NCBI GenBank assembly: GCA_035295125.1
Contig: DATGJP010000056.1
Coordinates: 124,001 to 188,000 of the forward strand
Length of the DNA stretch: 64,000 nt
Reading direction: 5' to 3'
Origin: JAICMB01 sp035295125
Lineage (GTDB): Bacteria > Acidobacteriota > Terriglobia > Bryobacterales > Bryobacteraceae
Below, piece by piece: positions 1 to 8,506 of this stretch (position 1 is its first letter; each line of letters starts with the position of its first letter). Under the pieces are notes generated by a model. It saw only the letters and a list, made by a program, of their open reading frames with translations. It ran no database searches and had not been told where the DNA came from. Both the position numbers and the translations under genes were made by a program.

Positions 1-40
1 ACGTGTTTCAATTCCACTTCTCCTTGGGGCAGCAGTTCTA

Positions 41-676
41 ATGGTCCGGCTCGCGCTGACTTGCATCCTCGTCACTGCGGCCAGCGCTGAGATCATCGAT
101 CGCGTCGCGGTATCGGTAGGAAATCAGATCATCACATCCGATCAGATTGCGGACGAGATTCGCGTCACGGCGTTCCTCAATCATGTGCCGCCGATCTTCA
201 GCCGGGCCGAAAAGCGCAAAGCGGCCGATCGACTCATCGAGCAGACACTGATTCGCCGTGAAATTGATTTGAGCCATTATCCTCTGCCCAGCCCGGAAGA
301 AGCCGACTCCATGCTGCAAGGGGTTCAGAAGGACTTTCCCAATGGCGAAGAATTTTTGAAGACGCTGGACCGCTATGACATCACGGAGGCCGTTCTCCGC
401 CAGCATCTTCTCTGGCAGCTCACCACGCTGCGCTTCATCGACGAGCGGTTTCGGCCATCGGTGGTCATCTCGGATGATGATGTGCACGAGGCGTACGATC
501 AGCAGGTTGAAAAACTGAAGAGCGAAAACGCGTCGCAGATTCCAACCTATGAGACGCTTCGCCCCAAGCTGGAGGCGGCTCTCACAGATGAACGCGTGGA
601 CCAGGCGCTGGACCGCTGGCTGGGAGACGCCCGCAGGCAAGTGGATATCCGTTTCCGAGACGGTGCTTTTCAATGA
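41..676 (+). CDS. SurA N-domain-like periplasmic chaperone without PPIase domain
   Basis: The 211-residue protein starts with a short signal peptide (residues 1-16, ending ASA) followed at once by the SurA-type opening (EIIDRVAVSVGNQIITSDQI). The helical body resembles the SurA/PpiD N-terminal chaperone domain, and the C-terminal helix (PTYETLRPKLEAALTDERVDQALDRWL, split here only for reading) is like the helix that completes that fold. No parvulin domain is present. It is likely an exported outer-membrane-protein chaperone. Its stop overlaps the TamB start by 4 nt, so the two are probably co-translated and work together in envelope biogenesis. The frame stays open to the window edge, so an upstream start cannot be excluded. 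The fold assignment is by eye. Confidence 0.75.
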   Translation: MVRLALTCILVTAASAEIIDRVAVSVGNQIITSDQIADEIRVTAFLNHVPPIFSRAEKRKAADRLIEQTLIRREIDLSHYPLPSPEEADSMLQGVQKDFPNGEEFLKTLDRYDITEAVLRQHLLWQLTTLRFIDERFRPSVVISDDDVHEAYDQQVEKLKSENASQIPTYETLRPKLEAALTDERVDQALDRWLGDARRQVDIRFRDGAFQ

Positions 677-3600
677 GAAAGCTGGGGAAATTTCTGTTCT
701 TCGGCGGCCTCGTGGCAATTGCGCTCGCCGTCATCGCCGCCGTCACGGGAGTGTTTGTGCTCCGTAGTGACTGGTTTCGTACCCAGGTGCGTGACCGCAT
801 CGTTTCGGAAGTGGAACGATCGACCGGCGGACGCGTTGAAATCGGTCAATTTAACTACGATTGGCATGCTCTGACGGCCAGCCTCGGGCCTTTTACCCTG
901 CACGGTAAGGAACCGCAAGGCGCGGCGCCTCTGTTTCATGCGGATCGAATCCAAATCGGCCTGAGGATCATTTCCGCTTTGGAGAACAAGGTCGACATCG
1001 CATCGCTTGAAGTGGACCGGCCCGAAGTGCATGTCATCGTTTCAGCCGACGGTTCCACAAACATCCCAACTCCGAAAGTCTCATCGAAGAAGGGCAACGC
1101 AATTGCCGAGATTCTGGACCTGAAGATTCAGCACTTCGTCCTGCGCAACGGACTAGTGGAGTATGAAGCGCACCGAATGCCGCTCAACGCACGAGGTGAC
1201 AACCTGAGGGCGGATATTCGCTACCTGCCCGGACCACCGCGCTACGCGGGGGAAATCGCCTCCAAACAGGTGCATCTGAATACGCCTGAAATTCACGATG
1301 CCGCGTTTGATTTCGATGCCCAACTGGCTCTCGAAGCGAACCGCCTGCAAATCAACAAGGCCACGGTTGCGATGAACCGGTCCTCTGTTTCCATCTCCGG
1401 AAACGTGTCTGACTTCGCATCTCCTCAAGCCCAGTGCAACATCGAAGCGCGCGTCTACCTGACCGATCTTGCAAGTCTGAAACTTCCGATTGAACGCCGC
1501 GGAGATATCGCGTTCTCGGGCAAAGCATCGTACGCGCTGGCGACGCAAGCCTACAATCTTACCGGCAAGGTGAGTGCGCGGGACCTTGCGATTCCCTCTC
1601 AGCAGATCAAGTTGTACGGCGTCGCAGTCAGCACCAACCTTAACATCACCCCGGTTCGAATCGAACTGGCGGCTCTGGATGTAGGTGCGCTGGGCGGACA
1701 TTTTCGAGGCTCGGCTGAGGTCGTCCATCTTAAGCAATTCCGTGTCGGCGGGAAAATTGAGGGCATCTCGCTGCAGCAACTCGTCTCTTCACAAGGAGAA
1801 CGGGCGCGATTGCTCAGCGGAACCGTTACGGGCCCCGTAGATGCAGAAGGTCAAATCGGCGCGCGGGGCATGCAGGACCTCCTCGCCCAGGTCCGCGTCG
1901 AGATTACACCCGGAACCGAAGGGCTCCCGATACAAGGCCTCATCGACGCCAGCTACGACCAGAAATCCGCCAAGGTTCGACTCGGTAGTTCGAATCTCAT
2001 CCTTGGCTCCTCTCACCTGGATGTTTCCGGCACGTTGGGCGAGTTGCTCGCAGTTCATCTCACGTCTGGCAATCTTGACGACTTCCTCGCCTTGGCGCCC
2101 CTGGCAGGCGCGGAGACTCCCAAACAACTACCCGTAAAACTCAACTCGGGTGGATCAGCCCGATTTGACGGCGACGTTTCCGGCCCGCTGGACAATCCCA
2201 GAATCTCCGGCCAGGTCCAACTCGCCAAATTCGCTGTCGAAGGTCGCGGTTTCAACCAGCTCTCAGCGCAGTTCGATCTTGGCAAGACGGGTGCGAACGT
2301 GCACAATCTCGCGATCGCAGGCGATGCTATGAGTGCGACAGGGTCGGGCACGATCGGATTGACCGATTGGAAGCCAACCGATGCAAGTCCGATCTCGGCG
2401 AGCGTCAGCGTTCCCAAAGCTGACGTTAAGACACTCCTCGAACAAAACGGTCAGAAGCTCCCGGTCACCGGGGCCGTGAGCCTCACGACAACCATCAGCG
2501 GAACATACGGAGCGCCGCAAGGGACGGCGCATGTCGAAGCCGACAACGTGGTGGCATACGAAGAAGCGATTAAGACCGCGCAGGCTAACCTGGGTTTCAC
2601 ACTGCAATCAATTGAGGTGCATGACGGGCATGCGCGTGCCGCCTCCGGCGAAGTCGATTTTACCGGCGCATATCAACATCCGGGCGCTGATTGGTCGAGC
2701 GGCCAGATGCGATTTGACGTCTCAACCCACGGTATCGCACTCGCCCAGGTGCAAAATCTTCGAAAAATGCGCGAGGGAATCGACGGCCGGCTCGACCTCA
2801 CCGCGAACGGAACCGCACATCTGGTGAACGGTATTGTCGATCTCGATACGCTCACCAGCAAGGCCACCGTACAAAGCGTCTCCATCGACGGAGAGTCGTT
2901 TGGCAACTTGCAGACCACTGCCGCGACGCGCGGACAGATTCTCGACGTGAAAGCGGATACCAATGCGCGCGGTACACCAATCCACGGTGCGGGAGAGTGG
3001 CAGCTCAGCGGTGATTATCCGGGGCACGGAGAAATCACGGTGCCGCAGGTCACCCTGGCCACACTCAACGAACTCCGCCCCGTGGCGCACCGGGAAGAAC
3101 TGCCGTTCAACGGATTTCTGTCCGTCGACGCGAAAATCTCCGGGCCCTTGAAAAAGCCCGACGCTCTCCAGGCTGACGTTACGATTCCGGTCTTCCAACT
3201 TAACGCGAAACCCACCACTCAGCCGCGCGCCGGCGCACAGGCGAAGGATCTAGTCCTGCGCAACTCTCGCCCAATCCTGCTCAGCATCACGACCAAGGGC
3301 ATGGACGTCAAGAGCGCGCAATTCGTGGGAACCGACACCACGCTCGAAGCCTCGGGACGGGTTGGATTCACGGATCAGGAACCGTCCCGTCTCGCCGTCA
3401 CCGGTTCAGCGAACCTCGCAATTCTGCAACTGCTCAATCCCGATCTCCTTGCCACCGGCACCTCCACGGTGAACGCTGTAATCCGTGGACCGCTCAAGCA
3501 GCCTGAACTCACCGGACGCCTGGAACTGACCAAGGCTTCACTTTATCTGGCTGGCGTGCCCAACGGTGTCGACAACGCAAATGGGGTGATTCTGTTCGAC

Positions 3601-4680
3601 CGCAATCGGGCCACCATCCAGGGACTCTCCGCGGAGACCGGTGGCGGCAAGGTGACCTTCCAGCCAGGCGGCTTCGTCGGGTTCAGCGGGCAGCTCCTGA
3701 TCTATCGCGTCCAGGCCACTGCCGAGCGCATACGTTATCGCGCACCGGAAGGCGTGAGTGTCACTGCCAACGCGAAATTGAGCTTGATCGGCACATCACA
3801 AAGCAGCGTACTGTCGGGATCGGTCTCAGTGGTGCGGGCCGGCTTCATGCCGCAAACCGACATCGGCACCCTGCTGGCGGCCACTGCCAAGCCGATCGCC
3901 GTCCCCACGACCCCGAATGAATACCTGCGAGGCGTGCAGTTCGACGTTACTGTGGACACGGCCCAGAGCCTTGAAGTCATCACGTCCCTGACGCGCAACA
4001 TCGAAGCAGAAGCCAATATCCGAATTCGAGGAAATATCGAGCATCCCGTGGTGCTGGGCAACATCTCTGTGAATCAGGGCGAAATCGACTTTTTCGGAAA
4101 CAAGTATTCGATCAATCGCGGCGAAATCAACTTCTTCAACCCCGCGAGGATTGAGCCCATCATTGACATGGATCTGGAAACCACGGCGGGGGGCATCAAG
4201 GTGGACATCACGTTTTCCGGGCCCTTGAACAAGTTGAATTTTTCCTATCGCTCCGATCCTCCGCTCGAGACGAACCAGATTATTGCGTTGCTCGCGGTCG
4301 GCCGGCAACCGGTCACCACAGGGGCCTTGGCCAGCACCCAGACCGTTACAAATACCAATTACCTCGCCACCGGCGGCAACGCCATTCTGAGCGAGGCGAT
4401 TTCGCCCGCGACCGGGCGTTTGCAGCGACTGTTCGGTGTCAGTCACATCAAGATCGATCCGCAGCTCACCGATGTCACCGCGATCCCCCAAGCCCGTCTC
4501 ACGCTTGAACAACAGATTTCCAAAGACATCACGTTCACGTACATCACCAACCTCTCGCGAACACAGGAGCAGATCGTGCGCGTGGAATGGACTCTGAACA
4601 AACAATGGTCGGTGGTCGCGTTGCGCGATGAGAACGGCCAATTCAGCCTCGATTTCCAGTATAGGAAGCGTTTTAAGTAA
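673..4680 (+). CDS. tamB: TamB-like translocation and assembly module protein
   Basis: This 1335-residue protein has one N-terminal membrane anchor (about residues 8-30, FLFFGGLVAIALAVIAAV), then a long beta-rich body of repeated AsmA/TamB-like segments. The conserved TamB (DUF490) region fills roughly the last 350 residues, with recognisable pieces such as GNISVNQGEIDFFGNKYSI and NQIIALLAVG. TamB proteins span the periplasm and support outer-membrane protein insertion or phospholipid transfer. The length is normal for the family. The start ATG overlaps the stop of the SurA-like gene (ATGA), which fixes the start. A small DUF2103-like gene follows 9 nt later. Any TamA/BamA partner would lie upstream of the window. 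Confidence 0.9.
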   Translation: MRKLGKFLFFGGLVAIALAVIAAVTGVFVLRSDWFRTQVRDRIVSEVERSTGGRVEIGQFNYDWHALTASLGPFTLHGKEPQGAAPLFHADRIQIGLRIISALENKVDIASLEVDRPEVHVIVSADGSTNIPTPKVSSKKGNAIAEILDLKIQHFVLRNGLVEYEAHRMPLNARGDNLRADIRYLPGPPRYAGEIASKQVHLNTPEIHDAAFDFDAQLALEANRLQINKATVAMNRSSVSISGNVSDFASPQAQCNIEARVYLTDLASLKLPIERRGDIAFSGKASYALATQAYNLTGKVSARDLAIPSQQIKLYGVAVSTNLNITPVRIELAALDVGALGGHFRGSAEVVHLKQFRVGGKIEGISLQQLVSSQGERARLLSGTVTGPVDAEGQIGARGMQDLLAQVRVEITPGTEGLPIQGLIDASYDQKSAKVRLGSSNLILGSSHLDVSGTLGELLAVHLTSGNLDDFLALAPLAGAETPKQLPVKLNSGGSARFDGDVSGPLDNPRISGQVQLAKFAVEGRGFNQLSAQFDLGKTGANVHNLAIAGDAMSATGSGTIGLTDWKPTDASPISASVSVPKADVKTLLEQNGQKLPVTGAVSLTTTISGTYGAPQGTAHVEADNVVAYEEAIKTAQANLGFTLQSIEVHDGHARAASGEVDFTGAYQHPGADWSSGQMRFDVSTHGIALAQVQNLRKMREGIDGRLDLTANGTAHLVNGIVDLDTLTSKATVQSVSIDGESFGNLQTTAATRGQILDVKADTNARGTPIHGAGEWQLSGDYPGHGEITVPQVTLATLNELRPVAHREELPFNGFLSVDAKISGPLKKPDALQADVTIPVFQLNAKPTTQPRAGAQAKDLVLRNSRPILLSITTKGMDVKSAQFVGTDTTLEASGRVGFTDQEPSRLAVTGSANLAILQLLNPDLLATGTSTVNAVIRGPLKQPELTGRLELTKASLYLAGVPNGVDNANGVILFDRNRATIQGLSAETGGGKVTFQPGGFVGFSGQLLIYRVQATAERIRYRAPEGVSVTANAKLSLIGTSQSSVLSGSVSVVRAGFMPQTDIGTLLAATAKPIAVPTTPNEYLRGVQFDVTVDTAQSLEVITSLTRNIEAEANIRIRGNIEHPVVLGNISVNQGEIDFFGNKYSINRGEINFFNPARIEPIIDMDLETTAGGIKVDITFSGPLNKLNFSYRSDPPLETNQIIALLAVGRQPVTTGALASTQTVTNTNYLATGGNAILSEAISPATGRLQRLFGVSHIKIDPQLTDVTAIPQARLTLEQQISKDITFTYITNLSRTQEQIVRVEWTLNKQWSVVALRDENGQFSLDFQYRKRFK

Positions 4681-4689
4681 CACGCCGTC

Positions 4690-4986
4690 ATGAGGCTCCG
4701 CACAGCGCAGGGTAAACTCAAGGTTGAACACAGCATTATTCCAGGCGTCCGCGAACTGCTCGACCGCCTGCTCGCCCGTAATCCGGAGATTCGATCCGTA
4801 ATACCGGGTGTGATCCGTCCGGTGCGCGACGCCAAAGGCGAGGTGCAGGTTCGCGTGACAGTTCCGACCACCAATGGCTGGAAGGCGATTGCGCTGAGCG
4901 CGGGCGCCCGCCAGGAATTGTTCATCAGTACTCAATGGGGGAAAGACGAGTTGGAAAAAGCCTTGCGGGAGGCCGTTAAAAAGTGA
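4690..4986 (+). CDS. Small conserved protein, DUF2103-like
   Basis: The 98-residue soluble protein has no signal peptide or membrane segment. The N-terminal half reads KLKVEHSIIPGVRELLDRLL followed by a basic stretch, IRSVIPGVIRP, which resembles the small DUF2103 family (annotated elsewhere as predicted metal-binding). Few potential metal ligands are visible here, so I would not claim metal binding. It begins 9 nt after tamB and its stop overlaps the GTG start of the decarboxylase gene, so it belongs to the same transcription unit. The gene is well supported by this packing; the family call is from memory and the function is unknown. Confidence 0.65.
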   Translation: MRLRTAQGKLKVEHSIIPGVRELLDRLLARNPEIRSVIPGVIRPVRDAKGEVQVRVTVPTTNGWKAIALSAGARQELFISTQWGKDELEKALREAVKK

Positions 4987-6401
4987 ACGCTTCACGACTC
5001 GAACTCTCGCGCGAAGAAATGCGCGAGATGGGCTACCGTGTCATCGATATTCTGGTGGAACATTTCGCGACGCTGGCGGACCAGCGCGTTGGCGCCAAAG
5101 CCGACCCGGAGGCAATTTTCGCGAAATTGATGGAGCCGCCCCCCGAAGATCCCGCGCCGTATCAGCCGTTGCTCGATCAACTGACCCGCGACATTTTCCC
5201 GAGCACGATGCACGTGAACCATCCCAGGTTCTTTGCGTTTGTGCCGGGTCCTGGCAACTATGTTGCGACCATGGCGGAGGCCCTTTCGGCGGGTTTCAAC
5301 GTTTTCGCGGGAACGTGGCTGGGCGGATCCGCGGCGGAAGCGATCGAGGTGGTCACAATCGACTGGCTGCGCCAGCTCTGCGGGTTTCCCGATAGCTGCC
5401 GTGGACTATTCGTGAGCGGCGGCACGATGGCGAATCTCACCGGCCTGGCTGTCGGACGTCACGTCGTCCTGGAGGACCGCATCGAAGAGGCGATGGTGTA
5501 CCTCTGCGACCAGGCCCATTCCTCTTTGGAAAAGGCCTTGCGAGTGCTCGGTTTCCCATCGCGGCAGATTCGTTATCTGAAACCCGACCCCAATTTCCGC
5601 CTGGATCCCGGCGAGCTCAAGGCGGCAATTGCCGCCGATCGCGCCGCCGGGAAGCGGCCCTTTTGCGTTATCGCGAGCGCTGGAACCACGAACACGGGCG
5701 CAGTCGATCCTCTGCCGGCTTTGCGCGCGATCTGCGATGCCGAGAAGATGTGGCTCCATGCCGACGGAGCGTATGGTGCTGCGGCTGTCATTTCGGATGC
5801 GGGCCGCCGGATGTTGGAAGGTCTCGGCAGCGTCGATTCGCTCTCCCTTGATCCCCACAAATGGCTCTTCCAGCCGTTCGAAACCGGTTGTGTTCTGGTC
5901 CGCCAAGGGGCGCAGCTCCGCGATACATTCCGCATCCTGCCGGAGTATCTGCAGGACGTCCACAAGCACACCGACGAAATTCATCTGACGGATCTAGGCA
6001 TTCAGTTGACCCGGGGATTTCGCGCCTTGAAGGTGTGGCTTTCGTTCAAGGTGTTTGGTCTTGCCGCCTTCCGCGACGCGATCGCGTATGGCTTTCGTAT
6101 GGCGGAATTCGCAGAGTCTAAATTGCGCGCCATGCCCGATTGGGAAGTCGTCACCCCGGCACAGATGGCCGTCGTCTGTTTCCGCTTCAAGCCGGGGGAC
6201 GACCAACTCCATGGAGACCTTGTCGACGCCATGCTGAAAGATGGTTTCGCGCTGGCGACGTCGACCAACCTGTGGGGGCGAACGGTTCTCCGTCTCTGCA
6301 CGATCAATCCACGGACGACGGAACAGGACATCGAATTGACGCTGCAGAAAATTGATGACCTCGCCCGCGAGCGGCTGCGAATGGGACATAGCGCTATTTA
6401 G
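4983..6401 (+). CDS. PLP-dependent group II amino acid decarboxylase
   Basis: The 472-residue cytosolic enzyme belongs to the aromatic-L-amino-acid/glutamate decarboxylase family (fold type I, pyridoxal-dependent). The cofactor lysine is K293 in SLDPHKWLFQPF, and the aspartate that pairs with the pyridine nitrogen is D261 in HADGAYGAA. The N-terminal part has the family's HPRFFAFVPGPGNY and GGTMANLTGL segments. The sequence is closest in style to aromatic amino acid decarboxylases (DOPA/tryptophan/tyrosine), but substrate choice cannot be read by eye. Translation starts at a GTG whose last bases overlap the preceding stop codon. A dispersed repeat lies just downstream of the stop. Confidence 0.9.
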   Translation: MNASRLELSREEMREMGYRVIDILVEHFATLADQRVGAKADPEAIFAKLMEPPPEDPAPYQPLLDQLTRDIFPSTMHVNHPRFFAFVPGPGNYVATMAEALSAGFNVFAGTWLGGSAAEAIEVVTIDWLRQLCGFPDSCRGLFVSGGTMANLTGLAVGRHVVLEDRIEEAMVYLCDQAHSSLEKALRVLGFPSRQIRYLKPDPNFRLDPGELKAAIAADRAAGKRPFCVIASAGTTNTGAVDPLPALRAICDAEKMWLHADGAYGAAAVISDAGRRMLEGLGSVDSLSLDPHKWLFQPFETGCVLVRQGAQLRDTFRILPEYLQDVHKHTDEIHLTDLGIQLTRGFRALKVWLSFKVFGLAAFRDAIAYGFRMAEFAESKLRAMPDWEVVTPAQMAVVCFRFKPGDDQLHGDLVDAMLKDGFALATSTNLWGRTVLRLCTINPRTTEQDIELTLQKIDDLARERLRMGHSAI

Positions 6402-6425
6402 GGCGTTGAAGACTCCAGGTCCAGC

Positions 6426-6580
6426 AGGCTGTGGAAGGGTGGAGCAGGCGGTTCGTCTGCCTTTTGGACCTTACCGGAAACGAGGAGGCGAAACCGCCTG
6501 CGCCACCCCTGTTTTCATCCACTTTTGTCGAGCTAAGGTCCATGGCGACAGCTTGACAACCTGCATTACGCTGCCGCAAC
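6426..6580 (+). repeat. Dispersed repeat, copy A (best full-length copy)
   Basis: The stretch from the decarboxylase stop to the sirtuin start is mostly one repeat. It opens with AGGCTGTGGAAGGGTG, continues through a segment containing CTTTTGGACCTTACCGG, an inverted repeat (AGGCG-aaac-CGCCT), and CATCCACTTTTGTCGA, and fades near 6580. The same order of blocks is found at 38551-38697 inside addA. Partial copies lie at 63848-63895, 53712-53744, 14912-14934 and 24271-24295. It has no coding potential here. It behaves like a non-autonomous, REP/MITE-like mobile repeat. The boundaries are approximate because they come from eye alignment. Confidence 0.8.
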
Positions 6581-6641
6581 CCACCGTTTTCGGAAAGCCT
6601 TCGCGATGCGCAATCCGTAACGCCTACGCTACATTGGATCA

Positions 6642-7352
6642 GTGGACGCGATCCGTCAGCTCCTGCGCGAAGCACGGTCAATTGCCGTGTTAACAGGCGC
6701 GGGCGTGTCCGCGGAAAGCGGTGTCCCGACCTTCCGTGGCGCTGACGGTCTGTGGAAGCAATACCGCGCCCTGGATCTCGCCACGCCGGAAGCCTTCGAA
6801 CGCGACCCAAAGCTCGTTTGGGAGTGGTATGACTGGCGGCGAAGCCTGATCTCGAAGGCCCGTCCCAACAGCGCTCACCTCGCACTTGCCGAGCTGGAAC
6901 GCCAGTCTCGCCACTTCACGCTGATCACCCAGAATGTGGACGACCTGCACGATGACGCGGGCAGCCGCAACATTCTGAAAGTCCACGGCAGCATCTGGAT
7001 CGTGCGGTGTACCGAATGCGGACGGGAACGCACGGATCGGCGTGTCCCACTGCCGGAGCTGCCGCCCAAGTGTGACTGTGGCGGCCTCTTGCGGCCCGGG
7101 GTCGTGTGGTTTGGCGAGAGCCTTCCGGCCGGAATTTGGGAAAAGGCAGAAGAAGCCGCGCACGATGCCGCGGTGTTCCTTGTCATTGGAACATCCGCGG
7201 TGGTGTATCCCTCCGCCGGACTCGTGCAAACTTCCCGGCGCGGCGGCGCCAAAGTAATCGAAATCAACGTAGAGACGACGCCCGTCTCCGGCACCGTGGA
7301 TGAATGTCTCCTCGGATCCGCCGCCGAACTGCTACCCCGGTTAATGGCATGA
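6642..7352 (+). CDS. cobB: NAD-dependent protein deacylase, class III sirtuin type
   Basis: The 236-residue protein is a Sir2 enzyme that removes acyl groups from lysines while consuming NAD. The NAD site is in GAGVSAESGVPTFRG, the catalytic histidine is H115 in LKVHGSIW, and the zinc ribbon is formed by CTEC and CDC. The segment WEWYDWRR supplies Y63 and R66, the YxxR pair that in SIRT5/CobB binds succinyl and malonyl groups, so desuccinylase or demalonylase activity is likely in addition to deacetylation. It starts at GTG 6642. The stop overlaps the larC start by 4 nt (ATGA), making a translationally coupled pair. Confidence 0.92.
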   Translation: MDAIRQLLREARSIAVLTGAGVSAESGVPTFRGADGLWKQYRALDLATPEAFERDPKLVWEWYDWRRSLISKARPNSAHLALAELERQSRHFTLITQNVDDLHDDAGSRNILKVHGSIWIVRCTECGRERTDRRVPLPELPPKCDCGGLLRPGVVWFGESLPAGIWEKAEEAAHDAAVFLVIGTSAVVYPSAGLVQTSRRGGAKVIEINVETTPVSGTVDECLLGSAAELLPRLMA

Positions 7353-8506
7353 GAATCGGCTATTTCGATGCCTTTTCAGGCATCAGTGGAGATATGACTG
7401 TCGGCGCGCTTCTCGACGCGGGCGCGGACCAGGCCGCTCTGTTCGCGGCGCTTGGCAGCCTGGACACTGGTGCGTCTTTCTCCTGTGAAAAGACCAAGCG
7501 CCGGGGAATCGCCGCATCTAAATTTACGGTTACAGGTGGGGAGAGCAAATCCCATCGCCACCTACCGCACATCCTCGACCTTATCGAGCACGCAGATCTG
7601 CCGCCCCGCGCGAAACAGAATGCCGCTCGCGTGTTCCAGCGCCTCGGTGCGGCCGAGGCGAAGGTCCACAATGTGCCGATCGAGAAAGTCCACTTCCACG
7701 AAGTCGGCGCCGTGGATTCCATTTGCGACATTGCCGGCGCCTGCACCGCCCTCGAGCTTCTCGGAATCGATGAGATCCACAGTTCAGCGGTCAATACCGG
7801 CAGCGGCACAGTGAAGACGGAACACGGGGTTTTGCCGGTCCCTGCCCCGGCGACGGCGGAACTGTTGACCGGACGGCCAGTGTATGCGCGCGGCCCAAGC
7901 GTTGAACTCGCAACGCCTACGGGCGCTGCTATCGTTTCCGAATTGGCAGCGAGTTTCGGATCATTACCGGCAATGCGGGTGGCCGCGATCGGCTACGGAG
8001 CGGGCGACAGAGACTTTCCGGAGCACGCGAACGTGCTTCGCGTCATCATCGGGGAGCCTAGCGGCGCCGCGGAATCGACCAGCGTCTCGGTGATCGAAGC
8101 GAACATTGACGACTCCAGTCCCCAGGTGCTGGGCTATGCGATGGAGCGGCTGTTGGACGCCGGCGCCCTCGACGTGACGCTCGAATCCGTATTGATGAAA
8201 AAGAACCGCCCCGGAGTCTTGCTGCGTGTCATCGCGCGTCCTGAGCAGGCGGAGAACCTGGCCCAACTGATCTTTGCAGAAACGACCACGCTCGGTTTGC
8301 GCCTGTACACGGCTGAGCGACGAGTGAAGGCCAGGACCATTGTTGAGGTGGCCACCTCGCATGGAAATGTCCGCGTGAAAGTGTCGGAAAACGGTTCATT
8401 CGCGGCCGAATACGATGACTGCCGCGAACTCGCCCGATCTACCGGAACTCCGCTGAAGGAGATCCTGGCCGAAGCACATCTTGCCTATCTGAAGAGCAAT
8501 CGATGA
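7349..8506 (+). CDS. larC: LarC, nickel insertion protein for the NPN cofactor
   Basis: LarC uses CTP to insert nickel into the pyridinium dithiocarboxylate mononucleotide made by LarB and LarE, giving the cofactor of lactate racemase and related enzymes. The protein (385 residues) shows the family opening MRIGYFDAFSGISGDM, the middle motif HFHEVGAVDSICDI, and a C-terminal half with EANIDDSSPQVLGYAMERL. I place the start at ATG 7349 because it gives this opening and overlaps the sirtuin stop; an upstream in-frame ATG at 7304 would add 15 unrelated residues. In some lactobacilli larC is split by a frameshift; here it is one frame. No larB, larE or larA is present in the window. Confidence 0.9.
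   Translation: MRIGYFDAFSGISGDMTVGALLDAGADQAALFAALGSLDTGASFSCEKTKRRGIAASKFTVTGGESKSHRHLPHILDLIEHADLPPRAKQNAARVFQRLGAAEAKVHNVPIEKVHFHEVGAVDSICDIAGACTALELLGIDEIHSSAVNTGSGTVKTEHGVLPVPAPATAELLTGRPVYARGPSVELATPTGAAIVSELAASFGSLPAMRVAAIGYGAGDRDFPEHANVLRVIIGEPSGAAESTSVSVIEANIDDSSPQVLGYAMERLLDAGALDVTLESVLMKKNRPGVLLRVIARPEQAENLAQLIFAETTTLGLRLYTAERRVKARTIVEVATSHGNVRVKVSENGSFAAEYDDCRELARSTGTPLKEILAEAHLAYLKSNR

Noticed and set aside
38..718. Long open frame on the minus strand opposite the SurA-like gene
   Set aside because: It is antisense to a gene with a clear signal peptide, family motifs and a 4-nt overlap with tamB. High GC content opens such frames by chance.
3826..4995. 389-codon minus-strand frame across the end of tamB
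   Set aside because: It covers the conserved end of TamB and the DUF2103-like gene on the other strand and shows no protein family features of its own.
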